DNA of 64,000 nucleotides. It comes from Cunninghamella blakesleeana. Lineage: Eukaryota > Mucoromycota > Mucoromycetes > Mucorales > Cunninghamellaceae. Numbering within the stretch: position 1 is the first letter of the stretch; every line of letters begins with the position of its first letter. The position numbers and the translations under genes were made by a program. The notes beneath the pieces were generated by a model. The model was not told the origin of the DNA. It saw nothing but the letters and a program-made list of their open reading frames with translations, and did not search any database. The stretch lies in contig JAFCIZ010000002.1 of the NCBI GenBank assembly GCA_017871115.1, forward strand, positions 1,447,501-1,511,500. The letters are read 5' to 3'. This document shows, one piece after another, positions 42,217-55,493 of this stretch.

Positions 42217-44026
42217 ATGGCATGGTTTGATTCACGTACTTTATTTTTATCTATATCTTTATTCTGTTTACCAGCTCTTGTAGTATGTGCTGTTTTGTGT
42301 TTACCTCTTTTAATATTTCTTATAAGTATGTTTTTCTTTTTTATTTATTTTATATATGACTGATATTTTATACTGAAGCGTTTACTTTGCTCTTATTTTG
42401 TTATTTATTTATTTTATATAGTAACGTTTTATATTATAGCCTGGATAATGTATTTATTAAATGCTCAAACAGACACTGAATTTAATTTACCATATAACCC
42501 TACAAAAGTTTTAAAAATAAATTTGATAATACTTGGACATCTTGTTAGTTGGATAAAAGACACTCCTATGATTCTACATTACCTTTATTGGAGATATTGG
42601 AAAGTGGGAACCAAACAGTTTAAACATATTGTTAGGTAGGTAAAATGCAATAAATAAATAAATAAATAAATAAAAATCATATGTTTTTTTATATGATTAA
42701 TCTAACTAATTGGTTGCTATTATTATTTATTTAATTTTATATGATTTAGCCTTGATATACCTTATTCCAATGCATCCAAAGAATGTTTATTAGATGTTTA
42801 TCACCCTGATCATGAAAAGAAGGGAAAGAGACCAGTGATTGTATTTATTTATGGGGGATCATGGTCATCAGGACAAAAAATATTATATAGAACGTTTGCA
42901 AATACTTTACGAGAACTTGGTTATATTGTGGTGGTGCCTGACTATCGAAAATATCCTAATGTGAAGGCTGATGGTATGTACAATGATGTTAGAAATGCAA
43001 TTAAATGGACTTTTGAACATGTAAATGATATTGGTGCTGATGTGGATATGATTTATGTTATGGTAATAAGATTAATATTTGAAAAAAATAATGTACACGT
43101 GATAAAAATAATTCATTATAATAAAAAATGGAATAAATATAAATTTATATTTTATGTAATATTTATTTGATCATATATAGGGTCATAGTGCTGGTGCTCA
43201 TTTAGCTTGTCAAGTAGTTATATCTGATTTAATAGAAAAAACTAAACACGCTTCCTTAATAAATAAAAGGAAGCTGAATGGTGAATTTTTTAATATAACT
43301 GAAACAGATTTTTTACCACAAGTAGAGGGTCTTTTGTTGTAAGTGATTAATAATATAATAAAAACAAGAAATAAAAGGGTCAATAAAAAAAAAAAAGCCA
43401 AAAGAGAAGAAAACAAATTAATTATATATATATATATATATAGGTTTGCTGGGGTTTATTCAATTGAAGAACATTACAAGCATGAAAGTACTAGAGGTGT
43501 TGAAAAAATATCTGCTATGGGTCGTGCTATGGGATCAACAATAGAAAACTTTTCAAAAAACTCACCCTTGGATATAGTAAAAGCCAACGCAGATCTCTTT
43601 GCCAAATCGGATGATCTATTAGACTTTGCTCCTCGTATCATTTTTATCCATGGTGAAAAAGATATTACGGTCCCCATCGAACAATCTTTTAGTATGTATA
43701 ATATGCTTGGGGAAGTGTTACCGCCTTCAAGACGCGATGAAGTCGATGTTAGAATGAAATTATATAAAAAAATGAATCATGCTGAATGCGTCACAGGTAA
43801 ATAAAAATAAAAGATAAAGGCAAGTCTGATGGTTAAATTAACTTATATATATAAATATATTTATTTTTTCATTTTATTTCATTTTTATTTTATAGCCTTA
43901 ATGCCAAGAATATTCAGTGAAAATAAAATGCGTAAATCTTTAATAAGGGATATTGTGGATTTTTTGGACGTTCCTTCATTAGATGAAGGTGTTCCTTTGA
44001 TAAATAAAGGCAATATCAAGTTATAA
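42217..44026 (+). CDS. Alpha/beta hydrolase, isoprenylcysteine methylesterase-like
   Basis: Exons 42217-42325, 42422-42635, 42750-43062, 43181-43338, 43444-43796, 43896-44026 (425 aa). One or two N-terminal membrane segments (LFLSISLFCLPALVVCAVLC, then ITFYIIAWIMYLL), then a hydrolase domain: oxyanion-hole motif FIYGGSW, DYRKYPNVKADGMYND, nucleophile elbow GHSAGAH (Ser), Asp in HGEKDITVP, His in MNHAECV. The order and HGG-like motif match the family that includes plant ICME and related membrane-anchored esterases. It likely cleaves a small ester at the ER or Golgi membrane; the substrate cannot be named from sequence. The fifth exon starts right after an AT microsatellite at the acceptor. Confidence 0.8.
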
Positions 44027-44358
44027 TTTATGGATCCATTGATAAAAAAAGCTTTTTTTTATTCCTCTCTTGTGTATTTTTTTTTAATATTTATATTCCC
44101 CTTTTTAAATTATTATCATTATTTTAATTTTGATTTTGATTTTTGATTGTTATTACATACGCTTTATTCTTTCGTTTGTTTACCAACTTGAAAATAAAAA
44201 TTAAAATAAAAAATTTTATTTGTACTTTTATCCTATTTATAAAGCAATAAGATGAATAAAAAATTAAGAGTTATGTGATTAAAATGAAGATGATGTGAAT
44301 CTAAGTCTATAAAAGTATGATATGCTTGATGTTCTATTATTATTATTGTAATTATTAA
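44027..44358. other. Convergent 3' region between hydrolase and SAP gene
   Basis: AT-rich, 3' ends of two convergent genes. AATAAA-like motifs on both strands; nothing else seen. Confidence 0.5.
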
Positions 44359-45330
44359 TTATGATGTAAAATAAGAAAATATATTATGGAATCCATCTTC
44401 ACCCTTGATATACCAATATAATAATGTGGAACCTATCATCGTGTTGATAATTGTATTGCTTTTAGGCTGTTCCTTTTTACCAGGTGCATCAAAAGAATGA
44501 TAGTTATCTGTCGAATGATCCATTATTTTTTGTTGTTGTTGATGATGTATTGGCTTTTCTTCTCCTTTTCCTTTTTCTTGATGTTTTATTTTTTTTTGTT
44601 CTTTTTCAAGTGAAGACGTGGAGTTCATTATCTCCATTACTTCTTTTGGTTTTATGCTGGCTCGAAATTTTACTTTTTGATCAAAAGCTTTTACCCATTG
44701 TTGGTTTATTTCTGGGTCGTCCATGGCCATATCATTATCATTATCATTATCATTATCATTATCATTGTTGTCATCATTATAATTTTCTTTGTTTATTATT
44801 TCATTGTTTTGAGAAGAATTGAAATCAAATATTACAGGCGTAGATATTGTTTTTTCTATTCTAGCTACTGGTCGATTTTGCTGTAATGGTTTTACTTTTT
44901 GAGAAGAGAGATCTTTATTAAAAGATCGAATACTAGATCTACGATTACTTACTTTAAGATCAAATGCTTCCACCCACTGTTTATCAAACTGTTCATCGTC
45001 ATTATCACCGGTTGCTGTTGTTTTTTCATCATTTTCATTTTCATTTTGATATTCTTGTTTTACTGCTACTTTATTTGATTTATTTTCTAATGGCGCTGTA
45101 TTTTTTTTTTCAATAGGTTTAAGAGGAGAAGAAGAAGAAGAAGAAGAATAGGAAGCTAAAATACCATCGATAATATCATTTTTTGTACCGTGGATAGTTA
45201 ATCTTTGTTCTTGTGCAAGATCGATGAGTTCTGATTTTTTCATTCGTCTTAAAGCAGTTCGACTATAATTCCATTGTACTGCTGAGTAATGTATGGTCCT
45301 TTTTATCGCATACATATATGACAGCTTCAT
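44359..45330 (-). CDS. SAP-domain protein with a duplicated QWVxAFDxKV motif, possibly mitochondrial
   Basis: 323 aa, single exon. Basic, hydroxylated N-terminus (KRTIHYSAVQWNYSRTALRR), which could be a mitochondrial presequence, then a SAP motif (MKKSELIDLAQEQRLTIHGT, residues about 30-60), a poly-Ser run, and two copies of an acidic-lead motif: FDKQWVEAFDLKVSNRRSSI and INQQWVKAFDQKVKFRASI, separated by about 95 residues and an Asn/Asp repeat (GATAAT microsatellite). The end is hydrophobic (TIINTMIGSTLLYWYI), a possible membrane anchor. Some fungal SAP proteins (AIM34/new25 type) are mitochondrial; I cannot tell whether this is an orthologue. SAP motifs usually bind nucleic acid. Confidence 0.65.
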   Translation of the reverse strand: MKLSYMYAIKRTIHYSAVQWNYSRTALRRMKKSELIDLAQEQRLTIHGTKNDIIDGILASYSSSSSSSPLKPIEKKNTAPLENKSNKVAVKQEYQNENENDEKTTATGDNDDEQFDKQWVEAFDLKVSNRRSSIRSFNKDLSSQKVKPLQQNRPVARIEKTISTPVIFDFNSSQNNEIINKENYNDDNNDNDNDNDNDNDMAMDDPEINQQWVKAFDQKVKFRASIKPKEVMEIMNSTSSLEKEQKKIKHQEKGKGEEKPIHHQQQQKIMDHSTDNYHSFDAPGKKEQPKSNTIINTMIGSTLLYWYIKGEDGFHNIFSYFTS

Positions 45331-45616
45331 TTTATATTCAATTTATTTATTTATTTATTTTTTTAAAAAATAGAAAGTGAAAGAAAAAAAAAAAAATCGG
45401 ATATCAAATTTTTTAAAAAGCTTAAAAAAAAAACTTAAATTTTTTTAAAGTTTTATGATCGTTGAAGTGTCGCTAATAAAGTAAAATAAATAAATATTGG
45501 GAATCATTTATTAAAGATGTATATATAAAGAACGTATATGTATACAAATAATAAAATAAAACAAAATAATAAAGTAATATATATTAAAAATAAATAGCAT
45601 AAAAAAATTATATTTT

Positions 45617-48079
45617 TTAATTGATACTTTCTCTAGCAACTTGCATTTGAAGAGAAGTAGTATATTCAGTAAGTACATCAAGTTGTTCTTGGTATTTTGA
45701 TTCTGTAGTGGCCAAAGATTCCTATTATTGTATAAATATAAAATAATAAAGAAGTACATATTAAGGCCAATTCTAATATTAAATATAATAAATCAATAGT
45801 GTTTATATACGGGTTTGCAACATACTTTAGCTTTTATAACTTCATTTTTTAAATTTTGTATTTCATTTTGTAAAGAACGTTTTTCTTCTTCTTGATTAGC
45901 CATTTTTTCTTTTAATGTTGTCACCATACCAGAATATCTACTTGCTTTACTATCTGATATTTGTAACTATAATTGATATATATATATGAAAGTAATTAAT
46001 AAATATATACCTAATGTAAATAAGAGTAATTAAATATAGAGAGATAGTCTCTCTATGTTACCTTTTCAGTTAATAAACTTAGTTGACTTTCATAATAGTT
46101 TTTCATTTTATTTTCTCTTTCACGAATAATTTCTTCGATCTTAAGATTGTTCTAAAATAAAATTAATAAAAGTAATAATAACACGTTAATATTTTGTGAA
46201 TTTTTTTATATTATATAATTTCTATTTTTTATATAAAAAAAGTAGAATACCTGGCGATCATTTTCTCTATCATCACTACCATTTTGCGAATTTTGTGGTT
46301 TAGTTGTATCTGAATGTTTTGCTTCCTTATTGCTTTCATTTTTTTTAGAGTTAGCACCATTGACTTCATTTATTTGCGTATTTTGTTGTACTTGATCATT
46401 TTCATTTGTTGATTCTACATATTCTTTTGGTACTGGATATACAAATACTTCGTCATCATCATCATCATCTTCTTCTTCTTCATTATTATTATGTTGATTA
46501 TTATTATTACTGTTATTATTATTGTTATTATTATTATTTATGTGTTGGCTCTTTTCTAAATCGAATATTTGTTGTTGATATGACTCAATTTGATTCTGTA
46601 AATTATTAATTTGATTTGACTAAAGAAATAAATAAAAGGAAAAAAAAGATAAATAGTGTATCTCAATTATATATATATATATATTATACCTTTTCTTCTA
46701 CTTGGTTTTTCAAAGTTGATTGGTCAGTTTCCATTTGTTTTAATAGTTTTTCCTTATGATCAAGTTGTTCAAGTATGTTTTCAATTTTAACTTCCAATTC
46801 CCGTAAAGAATTATCACTATCTTTCTTTAAAGTTTCGTTTACTAATTTTAAATTATTGTTTGTAATTTCTAAAGCAGAAAGCTGCTGTTCCAATTCAGAG
46901 ATTTTTGATTTCAGAGTGGATAATTCATTTTCATCTGTAGAAGGTGTTTCCAATTGTTGTCTGAGTTGTGTTATAGTTAATTCTAATTCAGTTGATTTTT
47001 GAATTTGGTTTTGTAATATTGTATCAGAGTTAGTCTTTTCTTCTAAAAGAGATTGTATTTGATCTAATGTTGAAATAGATAAATAGATAAGTAATTAATA
47101 ACAGTAAGATTGATATATTAATATTAATTTATAAAAGAGTAATTATTTTTTGTTATTATTCTATATATTTACTTTGGCATGACTCTATTTCTATGGCCAG
47201 TTTATTTGTTTCTTCTGTCCAGGTTTCGCTTGATAATTTTAATTTGTTGGCCAATTCTTGTGGTAATTGAGGAATAGTAGACTAATATAATAATGATAAA
47301 TGGGTTAGATATATGTTTATACAGTTTATTAATATATATTGTTATTGTTGTTTCAAATTGGATAATGTTTTACATCATCTCTAAGTTTATAAATATAGTT
47401 CTTTGCTTGTTGGTTTAAATTATTCAAAGCTTCATATGCAGGAATAACTTGACCTAAAGAAATCTAATAATGATATCATATAAATAAATAAAACAGAAAT
47501 AATTAAATTTTATATCAATCTAATAAACAATCGTCTTTTTTTTTTTTTTTAAAAAAATCTTTACCTTATTATTATTTTCGGTTTCTAAATCGCCAATCTT
47601 TGATAATACTATAGCGCGAAGGTGTTCAATTTCTAATTCCACTTGGTTATCACCTTTTTCATTTTGTTTTATTTCATTTAATATGCGATTTGTTCTATAG
47701 TTGTGTATATATGATTATTATTTTAATACTTAAATAATACTCTTTTATATAAGTACGTATATACACGTAGACGTATATAAATATAAATGTTTAATTACTT
47801 ACTGAGTTAATTCTTCCTTTAGATGGCTGATTTCATCTTCAAGTTCTGATTTTTCTTTTGTTAAAGAAGATGATTGACTTTGAGTTTCTGTTTGTAACAA
47901 TGTGCGTTCGTCTTGTAATTCCTCAATCCGTTTTTCCAACTTAGCAATTTGTTGATAAAGGTTATTGAGATTTTTTGTATAAATAACGTTGATATCTGAT
48001 ATTTCATCATGAAGTTCCTCTTGTATCAATATAAGATAACATAAAATAAAATAATGACATTTAATATAGCGTAAGCTTA

Positions 48080-48116
<37 letters not shown>

Positions 48117-49120
48117 TGTAAAGAGAGGAATAAAACATATGTATATATTACCATTTTCTTTGATTTTTTTGGAAAGGTCCAAATTAGCTGCATCTAAAGC
48201 TTGTATACTTTTTTCCAATTCTTTTTTAATAGTACCACCTAATAAAGAAAAATGAGAACCTTTCTATATAATAATTTTAGTTTAATTAGTATACTATATT
48301 AAAATATACGTATATATATATATATATGATCCCCATAGAATAATAGGATGAAAAAAATAAAATAATTACCGTCTCTTCCTTTTGTACTGCTTCAATCCGT
48401 TTTGATAATCGTTCATTATGAAACGCCATGACATCTAGCTGACCTTGTAACTATTGGTTTGGATAATATATATATCGAAAGAATATAGGAAAAGAGCTAA
48501 GAATCTATCATATAGTTTCATTTGTGATCTTTATGTATATTATCCATTCTTTTGTTTGTATAAGTATTACCTTTCGTAGTTCCTTTTCCTTTTCTTTTAC
48601 ACTACTTTGAAGTAAGGCGTTATCAGATTTTTCCTAAGTTTAAGAAGATGAATAAAAAAAAAACGACAGAGAATATATATATAATAAATAAAAGGTATAG
48701 TAATTGTAATATTAAAAATACTTCTATTTTCTTCTATAACTAACCTTTCTAACAGCTTTTTTTAAAACAGTGTATTGAGCTTTTAGGCTATTATGGATAT
48801 AATATATGTATATATATATGTATACACGTTTATAAGTGTATATTATAGCAAAGTAAATAATGTAAATGTTATCTTTTTTATATATATTTACCGAGAGTAT
48901 TCCTGAAATAGATTTTGGTGTTTTTGAGCAAGTTCTTCGGCTGAAGAAGGAATGGTACCTAGATAGTATTATAATGTTATGAGATGAAAGTAAAATATAT
49001 GACCATATAATAGTATTTTTTAAAAAATAAATAAATATTATTATTGTTTTTATTAGTATTAATAGTCATACCAGCATTTATTTGTGTATGCCTTGCAACA
49101 ATACTATCTGCCATATCCAT
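45617..49120 (-). CDS. PPP1R21-like (KLRAQ motif) coiled-coil protein
   Basis: Fifteen exons (minus): 49072-49120, 48892-48958, 48745-48787, 48571-48633, 48370-48450, 48152-48263, 47803-48019, 47565-47694, 47374-47463, 47173-47281, 46690-47063, 46251-46619, 46062-46151, 45826-45966, 45617-45721 (2,040 nt, 679 aa). The N-terminus has the KLRAQ-type block EYSRLKAQYTVLKKAV followed by KELRKLQGQLDVMAFHNERL, as in human PPP1R21. The C-terminus matches its end block (NYYESQLSLL, then SDSKASRYSGMV and ESLATTESKYQEQLDVL). Mostly coiled coil between, with a poly-Asn/acidic insert in exon 12. In mammals PPP1R21 is part of the FERRY Rab5-effector complex on early endosomes. Function in fungi is inferred. 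Tiny exons (43-67 nt) at the 5' end were placed by phase. Confidence 0.82.
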
Positions 49121-49509
49121 TTATGTAATTGTATATATTAAAAATAAAAAAACTATTTGAAGAAAAGTATTAAAAAGGAGAAAGAAAGAAAGCTGAAAAA
49201 AAAAATAAGGGAGTTAGCTTTTTAATGACTATCTTTTTAAGCCCAGATAGCCATGATGCTATAAAATTAAAAAGACAATGCTTTTTTTAATTTTATATAT
49301 ACATATAGTGAATTATATTGTTATTTTATTTATTTATTTAAAAAGTATATATTAATATAAGAAAAATAGGGTGGTAAAAATAGGGTATGAACAATATTAG
49401 TTATATATTTATATTATAATAAATAAAAAGGAATAGTAACAGTAATAAAAACATAGATCAAATTATTAATAACAGTAAGAAAAGAAAACGATTTTTAATT
49501 TAATTTAAT
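49121..49509. other. Intergenic, PPP1R21-like promoter / TBC gene 3' end
   Basis: AT-rich, with AAAGAAAGAAAG near 49180-49190 (promoter side). No gene seen. Confidence 0.5.
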
Positions 49510-52262
49510 TTAATTTTTTTGAGCAGCCTTTTGAGCATCCAATAGTTGCCTTCTTAAAGATTCGTATTCAGTTTCTCTTTCAGCATAATTCATTTTTAAC
49601 CCGATTAAAACCGCTTCCATGTCAGCAATTTGATCTTGTAAGGAAGCGTTTTGTTTAATAAGGTGTCTATTACTTTGATATATTTCTTCTATTCTTGATT
49701 GATGCTCTGTATCTTTATGTCGTTCGGTGGATTCATGTTGTGAACGTAATTGCTTTAACTGATGCATTAAGCTATCGTTATCTGAATTCATTTTGGCCAT
49801 GGACATTTTGGTTTCAACTGCTTGCCTTGTCATTTCTTGATGTTCCATTTCCAATACTCGGTATTTTTCTTGAAGTTCTTGAATATAAGCCATTAATTGT
49901 TCGTTAGCCTGTCTCATCATTTCTTCTTGATTACGTTGTTTCTCTTTTCGTGCCATTTCACTTTTAAACTGTTTAGCTAATCGTGTATGTAATTTGGCTG
50001 GAATATCTATCATATACATATCTATTACAAATTCATTTTCATTATCCTACAGAAAGAAATATAACAAAGTAAAAATATAAAAATACAATGATAAAAGGGT
50101 AAGTATTATCATTACCATCACACTATTTATATCATCCTATTTTTTATTTTTATTTTTTAATTTTTAATCTTATTTCATACTTTATATGCATCAAATATAT
50201 TATTTTGAAAATATTTCATTAAATGCTCAAAACCAATTTTCATAATAGTGTGCTGATTCCGTTTTAAAAGAGCTAAAATAAATCGTTGTAACACTTGGGT
50301 TCCTTCAATAAAAACCAAATCCATGACTTTAGCAGCTAAGGATGGGTTAGATTGATATGAAAAACATGTTGTAAACCATCTTGTAGCATAAGTTTCTGGT
50401 TGAACACCTAAATTACCCAAGTAACGATGAAGTTCAGGTAGCGTTAATTCTAATAAATGATCAAATTGATATAATTGTAATTGTAAAGTTTCTGCTATTG
50501 ATGCTAAGTGTCCCTTTAATCCATAAGGTCCCATTAATTGTACGACCAAGCAAAATACTGCTACTTCATCATCAATCTATATACATATGTTTAGTTTTTT
50601 TTTAAAGTTAGATAACAAAATAATGAATAAACAACAAAAGTTCATCTCCATTATAGTAATCATTTATTCTATTCAAATCACTTACTTGAGTCAAAAATAA
50701 AGCTATGATATATGATAATCCTTGAGAATAACCAGTATCTTGATCAAAAAGACTATATGCCTTTAAAATATTACACATGGATTGGCATTTAGTTGCTAAA
50801 GTATCATTATTATGACCACTCATATTGGAAGTAAAAAAATTTGATAACGGAAAAGAATGATCTAGATCATGTTGGATTTCTTTTTCAAATGGACTCGTTC
50901 GCTTAAGTAATTCCCAATATGTTCCTTCCATATCACTTGATTGATTTCTACTTTTTGATATTAGTTGCCATAATGCTCCACGTAGTTGAGGAGGTAATCC
51001 AACAGATATGTAATTTTTTAATGATAATGCCTGAGTAGTTATTGTTTTATCTACATCTAAAATCATTGATTTCCAAAATTCTATATAAATATAATATATG
51101 ATTGATAATTAATATAAAACGTTATTCTACAATTATTATTATTGCTTTTTATATATATATATATATACATATTATTATTATTATTACCCCAATCGTATTC
51201 ATAAGGATTTAATTTTTGTTCTTTTTCAAGTAATTTTAAAGTGTCCTGTCGAAGTTTGATATGTAAAGGTAATTCACGATCCAAATCTTCTGTTTCATTT
51301 GAAGTACGTTTGAACTTTGCTTTTAATATATCATAATAGCTGGAATTACTGGTTCCATTTGTAATAATAGAAGCTGTTGAAAGTCGTTTAGATGATGATA
51401 GAGGTAATGAATAATCGGCTATCGATCGAATAGGAGACATACAGTTTGATATTTCAGACATTCTTTTATTTTGTCTTTCTCGAAATGCTTGTGAAGGGCG
51501 TGTAAAAGTTTCAGACGATAGTTTTGAAGAATATACTTTTGATGTTGGACGGGTTTGGCTACTTTGACTGGATCTTGGAGGTATAGAATGATCAATATGA
51601 TGATGATTATGTTGTTCATTGTCAAAGTGAGCATTAGAATGATGATTTCTTTGTAATTTTTGTATATTATTATTATTATTTTCATCAAAGTCTGTTGAAT
51701 TTAGTTCATTAAATAATTCAGAGGATGCTGAAAGACGTTGTAGTTTAAGAGTACTAGTGGGTGTCGTTAAAGTTGTATCTACAGAATATTCATCTTCATC
51801 GCTGGCTGATGCAGAAGAAGAAGTAGAAGTGGTTGATTTGACATTATGAGAGTAACCATTAGAATAATGATTTTTTGTTTGTGTGGTAGAGTTATTTTGA
51901 TAATGGATAGGTGCAGTTGTAGTAGTGTGCTCATTATCAGATAAATAGGAAGACTGATCGGGTTTTTGATTATTATTCTTATTATTAAGCCCTTTTAAAT
52001 CTTGTTGTTCTTCGTCTTCGTCTTCTTCATCACTACTATCATCCGATTCCTCATCGTCTGTTTTAACTTGAATTTTAAAACCAAAATGATCATAATATTC
52101 TGATTGATGAGGATTATTGAGTGCATCGTCCACTACTTCATAGTCGTAGTCATGTATTTCAAAATGAGCGTCTTTGTTGATATTATTGTTATTATTATTT
52201 TCATTTTCACTATCGTAAGAATATGATTCTAGTAAAGTAGAGGATTTGATTGATTTATCCAT
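49510..52262 (-). CDS. TBC-domain Rab GTPase-activating protein (Gyp5/Evi5-like)
   Basis: Exons (minus) 51188-52262, 50686-51080, 50181-50576, 49510-50046 (2,403 nt, 800 aa). N-terminal 350 residues are acidic, Ser/Asn/His-rich and unstructured. The TBC domain spans exons 2-3 and shows the arginine finger region (GLPPQLRGALWQLIS), the glutamine finger (DTGYSQGLSYI) and the closing block (LFIEGTQ-like VFIEGTQVLQRF). A long coiled coil follows (exon 4, EKQRNQEEMMRQ to DAQKAAQKN). This layout matches Gyp5/Evi5 GAPs acting on Rab proteins in Golgi, endosome or exocytic transport. Both catalytic fingers are present. The start is the first Met after stops. Confidence 0.88.
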
Positions 52263-52694
52263 ATATTAAAAAATAAAAATAAAGAAAGGAGAAGATAAAC
52301 AAAAATAAAAATTAATAATATTAAAAAAGTTAAAAAAAAAAAAAGTAAAAGGAAGAAGGAAAAAGCAATATAAAAAATTAATTAATTTTTCTTTTTATTC
52401 AAAAAGTCGGAATTTAAAAATTATTATTAAACCAGTAAAGTTACTTTTTTTTTGCATGTAAGGACAATGAGTTCGTGTAATAAGTTTATTTATTTAGATA
52501 TACGTACATTATTTACAATAGTTACAAATATAACAGTAAAAAGAATAACAATAATGAAAAAAATACAATATTATGTAAATAAATAATTAATAAATAATAA
52601 ATAATAATAATAATAGTAATTATAAAATTTTTTTTATAGTTACTATATAATATTAATATTAATATTAATATTATCATTATTATTATAAACTAAT
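52263..52694. other. Intergenic, TBC gene promoter / ATG15 3' end
   Basis: AT-rich with AAT and ATT microsatellites. No gene or RNA seen. Confidence 0.5.
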
Positions 52695-54624
52695 TTATAG
52701 ACTTGTTAAATTAGAGCTAATCATATTAGTACTGCCATATAAAGATTTATCACGGTCATCTATAAAATCCCATAATCCGCAATCAACACATCCTTGCTGG
52801 GGCTTACATGTTGGTAACGGAAACTCGTCTGGTTTTTTTAATACTTTTTCGATAACATCACCAATTCTATGATAGCGAATATCAACACCCCATCCTTTTT
52901 CGTTAACAGTATCCCATACACAAGCCTAAAACAATGAAGATAATAATAATATATATATGTATATATTTATTATAGTTTTATATTTCTAATATTTATATTT
53001 TATATATTATACTTTATTATAATATTGTAATTATTATTTTTTACCTTGCCAGTATGACACCTAGTTTCAAGAGCAAATCCCAAATACCTAATGGTTTTTT
53101 TTTTAAAAAAATAGGAGTTCAATCGTCTAGTACCTTTTTACATATATATATATATTAATTCTTATTTAATATTTTATTAATATCTTATTTTTATAAATAT
53201 ATATATCTATATATATATATATATTACCAACATGAACTTGATATTCCAGTACATAATCCAACAAAGATTGGGTCTGATGTCAAACCGAAATGATAGATAG
53301 GTAAATGAATTCCGGGAGCTTTAGGTAAATGTAGTCGAGAAGAAGCAAGTTGATCACCAGGAGCTTCAAACGTAGCAGCAGGTGCACCGAAAGTTTGGCC
53401 GACTAAAGAAGCTAAGGCGCCTCCAAGTGAATGTCCAGTTAGCCAAATAGTAGCTTTAGGATATCTGTCACTAACATCTTTGTAAATTTCCTAATTTAAA
53501 TAACAATATATGTATATGTTACTAATTACTAAACTTACGAATTTTTTTTAGATTTTCTATTTTAACCTCTTTTTTTTTTTTTTTTTTAATTTACCAGTGC
53601 ATGATCGTAATATAATTCATGTTTTAAAATATTATTTTGTACACATGATTCTTCACATTGATATTCATTCCCTTGAAAACAATCACATACTGGACGCCAA
53701 GCACGACTTATTCGACCACAACAGCAAGAAAATAATAAATTATCCTGGAAAATATAATAATAATAGGTTTTCGAAGATTTGATTTGTATAATTGTTATTT
53801 CATCTTGATGGCTTTATTTTATTTTATTTTATTATTATTGCTTACATTCAATTTATCTTTTGTTCCTGTTTCTCCTCCATCCAATAAACCAGCAGTAGTT
53901 CCTTTAATGGAGATAATGATTAATGATTCATCAGGATTACTAAATACGTGGCCTCTTAACCCGTCTTCTTCCCAACCAAAAGTGTCATTCTATTTATATA
54001 TATATATATATATATATTAATAAGAAACTTGAGTTTTAAATACACTATTACTATATCAAGTATTGACCCCCTTTTTTTCTCTTATCATTTTCACTTTCTT
54101 TCTATCTTTCTCATTCACTTTTATTTTCTCTCTTTATTATTATTATTTTCGGTTACCATCGTCCAATGATTGTCAAGTTCATACCAATCAGTGCCACCTA
54201 TTTTTGTATAAGCGTCATATGCCATTAGACCTAAAGATAAAACAGTAGGATGATCTTCAATATTAGGTACCATACCCCAAATAGATTCCATATTTGTTTC
54301 AGATAAAGGTACAGTATCCCATTCAGCAGTACGATGTTTGGATTGAAGGAAAAGATTTATAGTTTGTTGAGATGGTTTAAAATAGTTTTCAACATGTGGT
54401 TGAACAAAATAACTATCCTCTTCAATAGTCTCTGACTCTATTTTATCATGTTTTTGTTTTCTTTCATATCTCAATATTTTATTTGTTGCTCTATGGTGAG
54501 AATAAATTCGTTTTAACTTAACTGGTTGTTGAGGTAAAGAATTACTATTCCAAGGTATTTGTAAATTAGAAAATACAATATGAATTAGTGAATAAAAATA
54601 TAAAATACACAATAAATATGTCAT
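52695..54624 (-). CDS. ATG15: Autophagic lipase Atg15
   Basis: Exons (minus) 54157-54624, 53846-53989, 53595-53744, 53228-53490, 53045-53087, 52695-52925 (1,299 nt, 432 aa). N-terminal signal-anchor ([15 protein letters not shown]), then the Atg15 core: [24 protein letters not shown], the Cys-rich block [16 protein letters not shown], lipase nucleophile [27 protein letters not shown] and the C-terminal [14 protein letters not shown]. Atg15 is a vacuolar phospholipase that breaks down autophagic and Cvt bodies, delivered through the MVB route. Motifs are complete; the His of the triad is likely in the [14 protein letters not shown] block. It lacks the long Ser-rich tail of ascomycete forms. 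Confidence 0.92.
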
Positions 54625-55493
54625 GTATAAAAATAGTGTTATTATATATTTTATTTTATTTTTATAAGAAAAAGAAAAAAGAGACAGAAAAAAAAGAGGT
54701 TCAGGAAAAGTTTAAAAAAATTGGGGGAAAGAAAAGGCCATATAAAAATTTATCCAATAAAACGTGACTTATTTTAAAAGGCCGCCATTTTTTTTTAGAA
54801 GGTCCAAGCGCTATTTTTTATATTTTATATTTTATATTTTTTTATATATAAAATAGAAAAGGAATAATATTCAGATAAATAATAAAGAAAGACAAGAATG
54901 ATACATGAAATATATAAAGTGAGAAGAGCATAAAAAGTTTTCATTGTAGTTAAATAATATATGTTTTGTTAATTTTAAAATATTTTTATTGAATAATACA
55001 AACAAAAATATAAAAATTTATCTCATAGTTTTTTCTTATTTATATATATAGAATACTTCAAACAAACTATCATGGTGGCAAACTTGAAATAACATATATA
55101 TATATATATATATATATATAAAGGAAAAAGTTAAACAAATAATAAAGTTAGAAAGATTACAGTTTTTCCGATTTGTTAATATACGATCAAGCAAATTTAA
55201 ATAAGAACACATTTAAAGACTGAAATAATAGCAAGTACATAGGAAAAAACCGATAGAGAAAAATTTACATATGATCTTTTAAAATTAATATTAATTCTTT
55301 TTTATCTTTCTTCTTCTTCTTCTTTCTTTCTTTTTTTCTTTCTTTCTTTCTTTTTTTTTTAATTCTACTCCTTTTCTATTTTTTTCCCTTTTATATAATT
55401 ATAGGATTATATTTTTTTACATATATATATATATATATATACATACATATATCATTACATCTATTATTATTTAAAAAATAAAAAACAAAAACA
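54625..55493. other. Divergent promoter region, ATG15 and Zn2Cys6 gene
   Basis: 869 bp between divergent starts. A long pyrimidine tract (about 55300-55380, TTC/TTTC repeats) and an AT microsatellite precede the Zn2Cys6 gene; AT microsatellite also at about 55095-55120. No coding region recognised. Confidence 0.5.

Noticed and set aside
45617..54624. Operon-like co-regulation of the trafficking genes
   Set aside because: Each gene has its own intergenic region and introns; same strand alone does not show joint control.
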